The notes beneath the pieces were generated by a model. That model ran no database searches. It worked only from the letters and a program-made list of their open reading frames with translations, and had not been told where the DNA came from. DNA of 64,000 nucleotides from Cherax quadricarinatus (Eukaryota; Arthropoda; Malacostraca; Decapoda; Parastacidae). Location of the stretch: NCBI RefSeq assembly GCF_038502225.1, contig NC_091293.1, positions 16,697,552-16,761,551 of the forward strand. The letters are read 5' to 3'. Position numbers and translations under genes: made by a program. Shown here piece by piece: positions 43,666 through 55,438 of this stretch; the first letter of the stretch is position 1; each line of letters starts with the position of its first letter.

Positions 43666-43704
43666 TGCTCTTTGGTGGTAAATTGTCAATAGCGTCTGTA
43701 TTAT

Positions 43705-43785
43705 AGGTACTTACAATGGCCTGGGAGTTTTAAAGACTCAAAGGCCATGGGTTCAACTCCCACCCGTTCCTTGATTTGATTTCAC
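43705..43785 (+). mobile_element. tRNA-derived SINE remnant
   Basis: Contains a perfect B-box GGTTCAACTCC (43750-43760) followed by CACCCG, and upstream CTGGGAGTTTTAAAGACTC, parallel to the SINE at 31660-31760. Too short and diverged to be a tRNA gene. Confidence 0.6.
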
Positions 43786-44047
43786 GATCCTGTGTTTTGT
43801 CTTCAGGTTCCTGTTTCAGTCACATGCTGTTTAGTGGAAGTATGAACATTAGTAGTTGCTGCCACATAATCAGTGGGGTTCATTTACTCGTCCAGTTCCT
43901 CAGACCACCACTACTTCCTGACCATAAGTCCCACTTGCCAACCACTTATTTTCTCCATAGTATTTAATATCCTGCTGGAAATACTGCGGAAATTCTTGTT
44001 TACATTCTCGTCAATTCCGTGACTGCCATAATGTTGACTATATCCTC

Positions 44048-44166
44048 TGCTTGAAAAACAAAAGGACACAGTACCGTGACTGGAACAATGCACAAATAAC
44101 TCGCACATAGGAGAGAGGAGCTTACCACGACGTTTCGGTCCGACTTGGACCATTTACAAAGTCACA
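44048..44166 (-). mobile_element. Penelope-type terminal module
   Basis: Closely matches 12313-12425, the outer end of the Penelope-like insertion: plus-strand ACCGTGACTGGAAC, CACAAATAAC, AGGAGCTTACCACGACG, TTTCGGTCCGACTTGGACC. On the minus strand GGTCCAAGTCGGACC forms a 5-bp hairpin followed at once by GAAACGTC. No endonuclease sequence follows, so only the terminus is present. Confidence 0.7.
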
Positions 44167-44270
44167 CTATAGGAAGGGTTGTTGAAGGAGAGGGGTAGGT
44201 TTTTTTTTTCATGGCTCAAGGGGACTGCAAGGATGGGGAGGTGTGTAGACATAAGCTTAAGAGACAGGAG

Positions 44271-44762
44271 CAGGGGGTGGTGCAGAGATAGTGGCAGGGG
44301 GTGGTGCAGAGATAGTGGCAGGGGGTGGTGCAGAGATAGTTGCAGGGGGTGGTGCAGAGATAGTGGCAGGGGGTGGTGCAGAGATAGTTGCAGGGGGTGG
44401 TGCAGAGATAGTGGCAGGGGGTGGTGCAGAGATAGTTGCAGGGGGTGGTGCAGAGATAGTTGCAGGGGGTGGTGCAGAGATAGTGGCAGGGGGTGGTGCA
44501 GAGATAGTTGCAGGGGGTGGTGCAGAGATAGTGGCAGGGGGTGGTGCAGAGATAGTTGCAGGGGGTGGTGCAGAGATAGTTGCAGGGGGTGGTGCAGAGA
44601 TAGTTGCAGGGGGTGGTGCAGAGATAGTGGCAGGGGGTGGTGCAGAGATAGTTGCAGGGGGTGGTGCAGAGATAGTGGCAGGGGGTGGTGCAGAGATAGT
44701 TGCAGGGGGTGGTGCAGAGATAGTGGCAGGGGGTGGTGCAGAGATAGTGGCAGGGGGTGGTG
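44271..44762. repeat. 24-bp minisatellite
   Basis: About 20 units with CAGGGGGTGGTGCAGAGATA; the only variation is GTGGCAG versus GTTGCAG, which alternate irregularly. Glycine- and cysteine/arginine-rich frames across it are artefacts. Confidence 0.95.
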
Positions 44763-44879
44763 TACAGGTGGGGAGGGGAGGGGCTATGGAAAGAGCAGAG
44801 ATTGAGGATTAGTGGAAGGGATTCATTCTTGTTGGGAAGACTGATGGAGAGCTAAAGTTAGTACTCAGTTTAGGTGACG

Positions 44880-45106
44880 GGTGCCATACAAAGTGCCACA
44901 TAGGGTGTTAGACACCAGCTGGTGTATGATGGGTGCCACAAGGAGGGAGAGGTGTCATACAGGGTGCCAGACACACCAGCTGGTGTATGATGGGTGCCAC
45001 AAGGAGGGAGAGGTGCCATACATGGTGCCAGACACACCAGCTGGTGTGTGATGGGTGCCACAAGGAAGGAGGGGTGCCATACAGGGTGCCATACAGGGTG
45101 CCAGAC
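44880..45106. repeat. 61-bp repeat abutting the NDRG-like exon
   Basis: Three copies plus partial ends of a 61-bp unit containing the palindrome CACCAGCTGGTG and GGGTGCCACAAGGAGGGAG (starts near 44913, 44974, 45035). It ends only six bases from the splice donor at 45112, inside the intron. Confidence 0.85.
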
Positions 45107-45112
45107 ACTCAC

Positions 45113-45176
45113 GGTTGCTGCCCATGTCATGGACGGTGAAGAAGACAGCTCTGGAGTCAGCTTTGCTCAGGTCACC
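45113..45176 (-). CDS. NDRG-family (ZK1073.1/MESK2-like) protein, internal exon (upstream of the exon at 31021)
   Basis: 64-nt minus-strand exon with acceptor TTTATCTCTGACAG before 45176 and donor GTGAGTGTC from 45112. It starts in phase 0 and encodes 21 residues, GDLSKADSRAVFFTVHDMGSN, plus a final C that joins AT of exon 31021-31138 to make His. G-D then a hydrophobic strand and HD-x-G-x-N/H is the NDRG-family beta-strand and oxyanion-like region, directly preceding the PVM and PGQ region found in the next exon. Correct order, matching phase and conserved residues across a 13,974-bp intron support a real gene. The upstream exon should end in phase 0 and lies right of 45177, but I could not identify it. 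Confidence 0.88.
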
Positions 45177-45302
45177 CTGTCAGAGATAAAAATAACTTAA
45201 TTTATTATACCAACTTAAATATACAATCATACAAAATACACAAGTATAGATACTTCCATATACACACATACAAACAACTGCTTATAAATACACTAGTCAG
45301 TG

Positions 45303-46500
45303 TCACAACAGTTTCAACACAGGCAACAGAACAACAGAGGTACAACGGGAACAACAGAACAACAGATCTCCAACTGAGACAAGAGACAGAACATTAGAGC
45401 CCCAACAGAGTCAACAGAACAACAAAGCTTGAGATAACAGAACAACAGAGCTCCAACAGAAACAGAACTGCAGAGCTCCAACAGAGACAACATAAAAAAA
45501 TTAGCTCCAACAGAGACAACAGAACAAAATAGCTCTAACAGAGACAACAGAACATTTCCAACAGAGACAACAGAACAACAGATCTCCAACTGAGACAAGA
45601 GACAGAACATTAGAGCCCCAACAGAGTCAACAGAACAACAAAGCTTGAGACAACAGAACAACAGAGCTCCAACAGGAACACCAGAACAAGAGAGCTCCAA
45701 CAGAGACAACAGAGCTCCAACGGAGACAGAAGAACAATAGAGACAACAGAACAACAGAGCTTCACCACATACAACAGAATAACAGAGCTCCACCACATAC
45801 AACAGAATAACAGAGCTCCAACAGAGACAATAGAACAGCAGAGCTCCAACAGAGACAACAGAACAGCAGAGCGCCAACAGAGACAACAGAACAGCAGAGC
45901 TTCAACAGAGACAACAAAACAGCAGAGCTCCAACAGAACAACAGAGCTCCAACAGAGACAACAGAACAGCAGAGCTCCAACAGAGACAACAGAACAGCAG
46001 AGCTCCAACAGAGACAACAGAACAACAGAGCCCCAACAGGAACACCAGAACAAGAGAGCTCCAACGGAGACAGAAGAACAATAGAGACAACAGAACAACA
46101 GAGCTCCACCACATACAACAGAATAACAGAGCTCCACCACATACAACAGAATAACAGAGCTCCAACAGAGACAATAGAACAGCAGAGCTCCAACAGAGAT
46201 AACAGAACAGCAGAGCGCCAACAGAGACAACAGAACAGCAGAGCGCCAACAGAGACAACAGAACAGCAGAGCGCCAACAGAGACAACAGAACAGCAGAGC
46301 TCCAACAGAGACAACAGAACAGCAGAGCTCCAACAGAGACAACAGAACAGCAGAGCTCCAACAGAGACAACAAAACAGCAGAGCTCCAACAGAGACAACA
46401 GAACAACAGAGCTCCAACAGAAACAACAGAACAACAGAGCTCCAACAGAAACAACAGAACAACAGAGCTCCAACAGAGACAACAGAACAACAGAGCTTCA
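45303..46500. repeat. 28-bp minisatellite upstream of the NDRG-like exon
   Basis: About 43 units with AGCTCCAACAGAGACAACAG and AACAGCAG. Segments are duplicated inside it: GATCTCCAACTGAGACAAG at 45365 and 45581 (216 bp apart), and CGGAGACAGAAGAACAATAG at 45721 and 46065 (344 bp apart). Minus-strand cysteine/leucine/valine-rich frames of up to 290 codons are artefacts of the unit. 46501-46720 is AT-rich with no feature. Confidence 0.94.
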
Positions 46501-46720
46501 GTGACAAAAACTGAAGTGAATATACTGGCAATTAATTCTCAATAACTACATTATAATCACAAACGAAGTATAGGCCTGACTCAAGGCCTACGGGAGAAGA
46601 AAATCTTTCGGAACTCGTCAGTGTAAGCCTAGAGTGAAGATAATTGTAATCTAATCTATTGTGCCACCCAAAAAGAAGTGAAAAAATAGATTGATTATCA
46701 GTGGTACTGCGAGTATCATA

Positions 46721-49700
46721 CTGTGGCACTGGCACTCTAGACCACCACAACTGTGGCACTCGTGCACTCTAGACCACCACAACTGTGGCACTCATGCACT
46801 CTAGACCACCACAACTGTGGCACTGGCACTCTAGACCACCACAACTGTGGCACTCGTGCACTCTAGACCACCACAACTGTGGCACTCGCACTCTAGACCA
46901 CCATAACTGTGGCACTCACGCACTCTAGACCACCACAACTGTGGCACTCATGCACTCTAGACCACCATAACTGTGGCACTCATGCACTCTAGACCACCAC
47001 AACTGTGGCACTCATGCACTCTAGACCACCACAACTGTGGCACTCATGCACTCTAGACCACCACAACTGTGGCACTCATGCACTCTAGACCACCACAACT
47101 GTGGCACTCATGCACTCTAGACCACCACAACTGTGGCACTCATGCACTCTAGACCACCACAACTGTGGCACTCATGCACTCTAGACCACCATAACTGTGG
47201 CACTCATGCACGCTAGACCACCACAACTGTGGCACTCATGCACTCTAGACCACCATAACTGTGGCACTCACGCACTCTAGACCACCACAACTGTGGCACT
47301 CATGCACTCTAGACCACCACAAGTGTGGCACTCGTGCACTCTAGACCACCATAACTGTGGCACTCATGCACTCTAGACCACCATAACTGTGGCACTCATG
47401 CACTCTAGACCACCATAACTGTGGCACTCATGCACTCTAGACCACCATAACTTTGGCACTCATGCACTCTAGACCACCACAACTGTGGCACTCATGCACT
47501 CTAGACCACCATAACTGTGGCACTCATGCACTCTAGACCACCACAACTGTGGCACTCACGCACTCTAGACCACCACAACTGTGGCACTCATGCACTCTAG
47601 ACCACCACAACTGTGGCACTCATGCACTCTAGACCACCATAACTGTGGCACTCATGCACTCTAGACCACCATAACTGTGGCACTCATGCACTCTAGACCA
47701 CCACAACTGTGGCACTCATGCACTCTAGACCACCATAACTGTGGCACTCACGCACTCTAGACCACCACAACTGTGGCACTCATGCACTCTAGACCACCAC
47801 AACTGTGGCACTCACGCACTCTAGACCACCACAACTGTGGCACTCATGCACTCTAGACCACCACAACTGTGGCACTCACGCACTCTAGACCACCACAACT
47901 GTGGCACTCATGCACTCTAGACCACCACAACTGTGGCACTCATGCACTCTAGACCACCATAACTGTGGCACTCATGCACTCTAAACCACCACAACTGTGG
48001 CACTCATGCACTCTAAACCACCACAACTGTGGCACTCATGCACTCTAGACCACCACAACTGTGGCACTCATGCACTCTAGACCACCACAACTGTGGCACT
48101 CATGCACTCTAGACCATCACAACTGTGGCACTCATGCACTCTAGACCACCACAACTGTGGCACTCATGCACTCTAGACCACCACAACTGTGGCACTCATG
48201 CATTCTAGACCACAACTGTGGCACTCATGCACTCTAGACCACAACTGTGGCACTCATGCACTCTAGACCACCACAACTGTGGCACTCATGCACTCTAGAC
48301 CACAACTGTGGCACTCATGCACTCTAGACCACCACAACTGTGGCACTCACGCACTCTAGACCACCACAACTGTGGCACTCATGCACTCTAGACCACCACA
48401 ACTGTGGCACTCACTCTAGATCACAGCTATGGCACTCATGCACTCTAGACCACCACAACTGTGGCACTCATGCACTCTAGACCACCACAACTGTGGCACT
48501 CATGCACTCTAGACCACAACTGTGGCACTCATGCACACTAGACCACCACAACTGTGGCACTCACGCACTCTAGACCACCACAACTGTGGCACTCATGCAC
48601 TCTAGACCACAACTGTGGCACTCACGCACTCTAGATCACCGCTATGGCACTCATGCACTCTAGACCACCACAACTGTGGCACTTATGCACTCTAGACCAC
48701 CACAACTGTGGCACTCATGCACTCTAGACCACCACAACTGTGGCACTTATGCACTCTAGACCACCACAACTGTGGCACTCATGCACTCTAAACCAGCGCA
48801 ACTGTGGCACTCATGCACTCTAGACCACCACAACTGTGGCGCTCATGCACTCTAGACCACCACAACTGTGGCATTCAAGCACTCTAGATCACCACAACTG
48901 TGGCACTCACGCACTCTAGACCACAACTGTGGCACTCACGCACACTAGACCACCACAACTGTGGCACTCATGCACTCTAGACCACCACAACTGTGGCACT
49001 CACGCACTCTAGACCACAACTGTGGCACTCATGCACTCTAGACCACCACAACTGTGGCACTCACGCACTCTAGACCACAACTGTGGCTCATGCGCTCTAG
49101 ACCACCACAACTGTAGCACTCATGCACTCTAGACCACCACAACTGTGGCACTCACACACTCTAGACCACCACAACTGTGGCACTCATGCACTCTAGACCA
49201 CCACAACTGTAGCACTCATGCACTCTAGACCACCACAACTGTGGCACTCACGCACTCTAGACCACCACAACTGTGGCACTCATGCACTCTAGACCACCAC
49301 AACTGTGGCACTCACGCACTCTAGACCACAACTGTGGCACTCATGCACTCTAGACCACCACAACTGTAGCACTCATGCACTCTAGACCACCACAACTGTG
49401 GCACTCACGCACTCTAGACCACCACAACTGTGGCACTCATGCACTCTAGACCACCACAACTGTGGCACTCATGCACTCTAGACCACCACAACTGTGGCAC
49501 TCACGCACTCTAGATCACCACAGCTGTGGCACTCATGCACTCTAGACCACCAAAACTGTGGCACTCATGCACTCTAGACCACCACAACTGTGGCACTCAT
49601 GCACTCTAGACCACCACAACTGTGGCACTCATGCACTCTAGACCACCACAACTGTGGCACTCATGCACTCTAGACCACCACAACTGTGGCACTCATGCAC

Positions 49701-50163
49701 TCTAGACCACCACAACTGTGGCACTCATGCACTCTAGACCACCACAACTGTGGCACTCACGCACTCTAGATCACCACAGCTGTGGCACTCATGCACTCTA
49801 GACCACCAAAACTGTGGCACTCATGCACTCTAGACCACCACAACTGTGGCACTCATGCACTCTAGACCACCACAACTGTGGCACTCATGCACTCTAGACC
49901 ACCACAACTGTGGCACTCATGCACTCTAGACCACCACAACTGTGGCACTCATGCACTCTAGACCACCACAACTGTAGCACTCATGCACTCTAGACCACCA
50001 CAACTGTAGCACTCATGCACTCTAGACCACCAAAACTGTGGCACTCATGCACTCTAGACCACCACAACTGTGGCACTCATGCACTCTAGACCACCACAAC
50101 TGTAGCACTCATGCACTCTAGACCACCACAACTGTGGCACTCACACACTCTAGATCACAGCTG
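46721..50163. repeat. 32-bp satellite
   Basis: About 107 units with ACCACCACAACTGTGG, CACTCATGCACTCTAG. Variants: CACGCACTC, ACCATAAC, units shortened to ACCACAAC. A higher-order block of 256 bp (8 units) is visible: TAGATCACCACAGCTGTGG at 49511 and 49767, each followed by the ACCAAAACTG unit. Each unit holds CCACA-AC-TGTGG, a small inverted repeat, and TCTAGA. Not related to the 32-bp satellite at 5.4/14.1 kb. Confidence 0.96.
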
Positions 50164-50239
50164 TTACTATACAATAATTGTCTCTACGAGACAAGTTACC
50201 AGTGTGATGGTTTAAGACAGTTGTGTGATGACCCAGAGT

Positions 50240-50600
50240 GATGAACACAGTGATGAGTGATGAACACGGTGATGAGTGATGAACACGGTGATGAGTGATG
50301 AACACAGTGATGAGTGATGAACACAGTGATGAGTGATGAACACAGTGATGAGTGATTGATGAACACAGTGGTGAGTGAGTGATGAACAGTGACGAGTGAG
50401 TGATGAACAGTGACGAGTGAGTGATGAACACAGTGATGAGTGAGTGATGAACACAGTGATGAGTGAGTGATGAACAGTGACGAGTGAGTGATGAACAGTG
50501 ACGAGTGAGTGATGAACGCAGTCATGAACAAGACGTGGTGAATAAAATGATGAACAAGACGTGGTGAACACAGTGATGAACAAGACGTGATGAACACAAG
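50240..50600. repeat. 19-21-bp minisatellite
   Basis: About 17 copies based on GATGAGTGATGAACACAGT with expanded forms (GTGACGAGTGAGTGATGAAC) and, at the right end, GATGAACAAGACGTGGTGAA. Irregular period. Confidence 0.9.
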
Positions 50601-50707
50601 CCATGAGGTGTTCATCAGTTCACAAGATAGACTTTACAATTTTTCTCGGTGAACACAGTCTAGACGAGGTTGTGGTTGGTCGCTGACCGTAAATATTTCA
50701 GTCGTCG

Positions 50708-50806
50708 TGACTCACGAAATCGTAATGACACGATTGCAAACAAACCATACCACGGATGGGGTTTGAACCCGCGGTCAGAGAGTCTCAAAACTCCAGACCG
50801 TCTGTA
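50708..50806 (-). mobile_element. tRNA-derived SINE, minus copy
   Basis: On the minus strand GACGGTCTGGAGTTTTGAG, GCGGGTTCAAACCCCATCCG (B-box) and TTTGCAATCGTGTCATTACG match the SINE at 31535-31655. The 5' head is missing. A plus-strand piece at 50872-50930 (GTTGGACGAATGTTATTG, GGCCCAGTGGGCAAGCG) resembles the SINE head in opposite orientation, repeating the inverted arrangement of 31.6 kb. Confidence 0.72.
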
Positions 50807-50944
50807 AAAAACTTGCATTTGTGGTGACAGTGGTACCTATGCTAACCTTCCTATGGTGTAGAAATATACCTAGTTGGACGAATGTTATTGAAGCTGCTGG
50901 CCCAGTGGGCAAGCGTTGAAATCTTTGTACCAAGATCCCAACCT

Positions 50945-51580
50945 TTGGACGACGACCTACTTACACTAGTGGCAGGTCCCACTGCGATCCCGCCTCCTCC
51001 TGCTTCACCTCATCTGACTGCAGTATATAAGCCACCTCTCTGGCCCTATGCTGCATTTCCTACAAGAGTGATGGACTGAACACATCGCTTCCAGGTTGAG
51101 GGATTGATTACCTCAAACTTCTCCTCTCCTTACCCATTTCTACTTTATATTGGACTGATGTCAGTCCAATATAAAGATTCCCATGTGTTGCATAAGTGTC
51201 TCATTTCTTCAACTTGTTGGTTTTCTAAACCATTCATCACACTAGGAAGGTTGTTGTTGGTTTGACGACAAGTAAGGTTGATGACTAAGAAACACAGAGT
51301 TGTTATGATTTGAGAGACTGGAAATACAGGGAAGGCAGACTTGTCCTGTTTCCTGAAGAACTTTACCAAATATAACCTAGCGATGGAAGACAACAGGAGA
51401 ATTAACACATGAGAAGGTAGAGTTTATGAACTCAGACGGGAGGACAGATGGAGGAGAGGTGTTATCATCACTGATATTTATATACTCGACCTTTTTAATT
51501 TTGCTTGTTATATATATTTCTCCTTTTTAATGTTTGGGAAATATACTGTGATGAATACCAGTTCGGCCACATGTCCGTGA
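50945..51580. other. Non-coding stretch with Penelope-like termini
   Basis: Contains GCAGTATATAAGCC (TATA-like, 51022), a perfect 16-nt inverted repeat at 51143-51158 and 51161-51176, and ATAAAGATTCCCATGTGTTG followed by GCATAAGTGTCTCATTT, reminiscent of the terminal modules at 12.5 and 34.9 kb. Short frames at 50882-51079 (+) and 51145-51408 (-) have no support. The rest to 51580 is AT-rich and unassigned. Confidence 0.45.
51143..51176. other. 34-nt perfect palindrome with 2-nt centre
   Basis: The arms CTTTATATTGGACTGA and its complement are separated by TG. The plus strand holds GGACTGATG, the start of a hammerhead-type CUGAUGA box, cut off at the symmetry axis. Confidence 0.75.
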
Positions 51581-54500
51581 GTGAGGTGTGGAGGCTTCAG
51601 TGCTGGCAGGTACGAGACTAGTGAAGTGTGGAGGCTTCAGTGCTGGCAGGTACGAGACTAGTGAAGTGTGGAGGCTTCAGTGCTGGCAGGTACGAGACTA
51701 GTGAAGTGTGGAGGCTTCAGTGATGGCAGGTACGAGACTAGTGAAGTGTGGAGGCTTCAGTGATGGCAGGCACGAGACTAGTGAAGTGTGGAGGCTTCAG
51801 TGATGGCAGGTACGAGACTAGTGAAGTGTGGAGGCTTCAGTGATGGCAGGTACGAGACTAGTGAAGTGTGGAGGCTTCAGTGCTGGCAGGTACGAGACTA
51901 GTGAAGTGTGGAGGCTTCAGTGATGGCAGGTACGAGACTAGTGAAGTGTGGAGGCTTCAGTGATGGCAGGTACGAGACTAGTGAAGTGTGGAGGCTTCAG
52001 TGCTGGCAGGTACGAGACTAGTGAAGTGTGGAGGCTTCAGTGATGGCAGGCACGAGACTAGTGAAGTGTGGAGGCTTCAGTGATGGCAGGTACGAGAGTA
52101 GTGAAGTGTGGAGGCTTCAGTGATGGCAGGTACGAGACTAGTGAAGTGTGGAGGCTTCAGTGATGGCAGGTACGAGACTAGTGAAGTGTGGAGGCTTCAG
52201 TGATGGCAGGCACGAGACTAGTGAAGTGTGGAGGCTTCAGTGATGGCAGGTACGAGACTAGTGAAGTGTGGAGGCTTCAGTGATGGCAGGCACGAGACTA
52301 GTGAAGTGTGGAGGCTTCAGTGCTGGCAGGTACGAGACTAGTGAAGTGTGGAGGCTTCAGTGATGGCAGGTACGAGACTAGTGAAGTGTGGAGGCTTCAG
52401 TGATGGCAGGCACGAGACTAGTGAAGTGTGGAGGCTTCAGTGATGGCAGGTACGAGACTAGTGAAGTGTGGAGGCTTCAGTGATGGCAGGTACGAGACTA
52501 GTGAAGTGTGGAGGCTTCAGTGCTGGCAGGTACGAGACTAGTGAAGTGTGGAGGCTTCAGTGATGGCAGGTACGAGACTAGTGAAGTGTGGAGGCTTCAG
52601 TGATGGCAGGTACGAGACTAGTGAAGTGTGGAGGCTTCAGTGCTGGCAGGTACGAGACTAGTGAAGTGTGGAGGCTTCAGTGATGGCAGGCACGAGACTA
52701 GTGAAGTGTGGAGGCTTCAGTGATGGCAGGTACGAGACTAGTGAAGTGTGGAGGCTTCAGTGATGGCAGGCACGAGACTAGTGAAGTGTGGAGGCTTCAG
52801 TGCTGGCAGGTACGAGACTAGTGAAGTGTGGAGGCTTCAGTGATGGCAGGTACGAGACTAGTGAAGTGTGGAGGCTTCAGTGATGGCAGGCACGAGACTA
52901 GTGAAGTGTGGAGGCTTCAGTGATGGCAGGTACGAGACTAGTGAAGTGTGGAGGCTTCAGTGATGGCAGGTACGAGACTAGTGAAGTGTGGAGGCTTCAG
53001 TGCTGGCAGGTACGAGACTAGTGAAGTGTGGAGGCTTCAGTGATGGCAGGTACGAGACTAGTGAAGTGTGGAGGCTTCAGTGATGGCAGGTACGAGACTA
53101 GTGAAGTGTGGAGGCTTCAGTGCTGGCAGGTACGAGACTAGTGAAGTGTGGAGGCTTCAGTGATGGCAGGCACGAGACTAGTGAAGTGTGGAGGCTTCAG
53201 TGATGGCAGGTACGAGACTAGTGAAGTGTGGAGGCTTCAGTGATGGCAGGTACGAGACTAGTGAAGTGTGGAGGCTTCAGTGATGGCAGGTACGAGACTA
53301 GTGAAGTGTGGAGGCTTCAGTGATGGCAGGCACGAGACTAGTGAAGTGTGGAGGCTTCAGTGATGGCAGGTACGAGACTAGTGAAGTGTGGAGGCTTCAG
53401 TGATGGCAGGTACGAGACTAGTGGAGTGTGGAGGCTTCAGTGATGGCAGGCACGAGACTAGTGAAGTGTGGAGGCTTCAGTGATGGCAGGTACGAGACTA
53501 GTGAAGTGTGGAGGCTTCAGTGATGGCAGGTACGAGACTAGTGAAGTGTGGAGGCTTCAGTGATGGCAGGCACGAGACTAGTGAAGTGTGGAGGCTTCAG
53601 TGATGGCAGGCACGAGACTAGTGAAGTGTGGAGGCTTCAGTGATGGCAGGTACGAGACTAGTGAAGTGTGGAGGCTTCAGTGATGGCAGGTACGAGACTA
53701 GTGAAGTGTGGAGGCTTCAGTGATGGCAGGTACGAGACTAGTGAAGTGTGGAGGCTTCAGTGATGGCAGGTACGAGACTAGTGAAGTGTGGAGGCTTCAG
53801 TGATGGCAGGCACGAGACTAGTGAAGTGTGGAGGCTTCAGTGATGGCAGGCGCGAGACTAGTGAAGTGTGGAGGCTTCAGTGATGGCAGGTACGAGAGAA
53901 GTGAAGTGTGGAGGCTTCAGTGATGGCAGGTACGAGAGAAGTGAAGTGTGGAGGCTTCAGTGATGGCAGGTACGAGAGAAGTGAAGTGTGGAGGCTTCAA
54001 TGATGGCAGGTACGAGACAAGTGAAGTGTGGAGGCTTCAGTGATGGCAGGTACGAGAGAAGTGAAGTGTGGAGGCTTCAATGATGGCAGGTACGAGACAA
54101 GTGAAGTGTGGAGGCTTCAGTGATGGGAGGTACGAGAGAAGTGAAGTATGGAGGCTTCAGTGATGGCAGGTACGAGACAAGTGAAGTGTGGAGGCTTCAT
54201 TGATGGCAGGTGCGAGAGAAGTGAAGTGTGGAGGCTTCAGTGATGGCAGATACGAGAGAAGTGAAGTGTGGAGGCTTCAGTGTTGGCAGGTACGAAAGAA
54301 GTGAAGTGTGGAGGCTTCAGTGATGGGAGGTACGAGAGAAGTGAAGTGTGGAGGCTTCAGCGATGGCAGGTACTAGAAAAGTGAAGTGTGGAGACTTCAG
54401 TGATGGCAGGCACGAGACAAGTGAAGTGTGGAAGCCTCAATGATGGCAGGTACGAGACACGTGAAGTGTGGAAGCCTCAATGATGGCAGATATGAGACAC

Positions 54501-55270
54501 GTGAAGTGTGGAAGCCTCAATGATGGCAGGTACGAGGAACGTGAAGTGTGGAAGCCTCAATGATGGCAGGTACGAGACAAGTGAAGTGTGGAAGCCTCAA
54601 TGATGGCTGGTACGAGACATGTGAAGTGTGGAAGCCTCAATGATGGCAGGTACGAGACAAGTGAAGTGTGGAAACCTCAATGATGGCAGGTACGAGACAA
54701 GTGAAGTGTGGAAGCCTCAATGATGGCTGGTACGAGACATGTGAAGTGTGGAAGCCTCAATGGTGGCAGGTACGAGACAACTGATGTGTGGAAGCCTCAA
54801 TGATGGCAGATACGAGACACGTGAAGTGTGGAAGCCTCAATGATGGGAGGAACGAGACACATGAAGTGTGGAAGCCTCAGTGATGGCAGGTACGAGGCAA
54901 GTGAAGTGTGGAAGCCTCAATGATGACAGACACGAGACACGTAAAGTGTGGAAGCCTCAATGATGGCAGATACAAGACACGTGAAATGTGGAATCCTCAA
55001 TGATGGCAGGAACGAGACACATGAAGTGTGGAAGCCTCAGTGATGGCAGGTGCGAGGCAAGTGAAGTGTGGAAGCCTCAATGATGGCAGATACGAGACAC
55101 GTGAAGTGTGGAAGCCTCAATGATGGCAGGTACGAGACACGTGAAATGTGGAAGCCTCAGTGATGGCAGATACGAAACAAGTGAAGCTTGGAAGCCTCAA
55201 TGATGGCAGGTACGAGACACGTGAAGTGTGGAAGCCTCAATGATGGCAGGTACGAGACAAGTGAAGTGTG
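51581..55270. repeat. 40-bp satellite with 480-bp higher-order repeat
   Basis: About 92 units containing GTGAAGTGTGGAGGCTTCAG and TGATGGCAGGTACGAGACTA. Variants at two sites (TGCTGG/TGATGG and TACGAG/CACGAG) recur in the same 12-unit order in 52261-52740 and 52741-53220, a 480-bp higher-order repeat. From about 53880 the units change to TACGAGAGAA, then to GGAAGCCTCAATGATGG forms, increasingly diverged towards 55270. The homogenised left and decayed right suggest amplification from the left. Confidence 0.97.
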
Positions 55271-55438
55271 TGGTAATTACAAGTGTGGTTGGGGGTTGAC
55301 AATGTTTGAGATGAGTACTGAGAACAGCAATAAATCAAGAGGAAATGCTGAGGTCAGTCAGTACGCTGAGGTCAGTGGTCACCTGCGGTCATACCTGCCT
55401 AAGCTCTTGGGAGTTAGCATGGGTTGTTACCAAGCACC

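Noticed and set aside
46721..50163. CRISPR-like array of ~32-bp repeats
   Set aside because: There are no unique spacers between repeats, units are purely head to tail, and the sequence is plainly eukaryotic. The same applies to the other ~30-bp arrays.
50882..51079. 65-codon plus-strand frame
   Set aside because: Proline-rich with no homology I know, and overlaps a TATA-like, Penelope/SINE-derived stretch.
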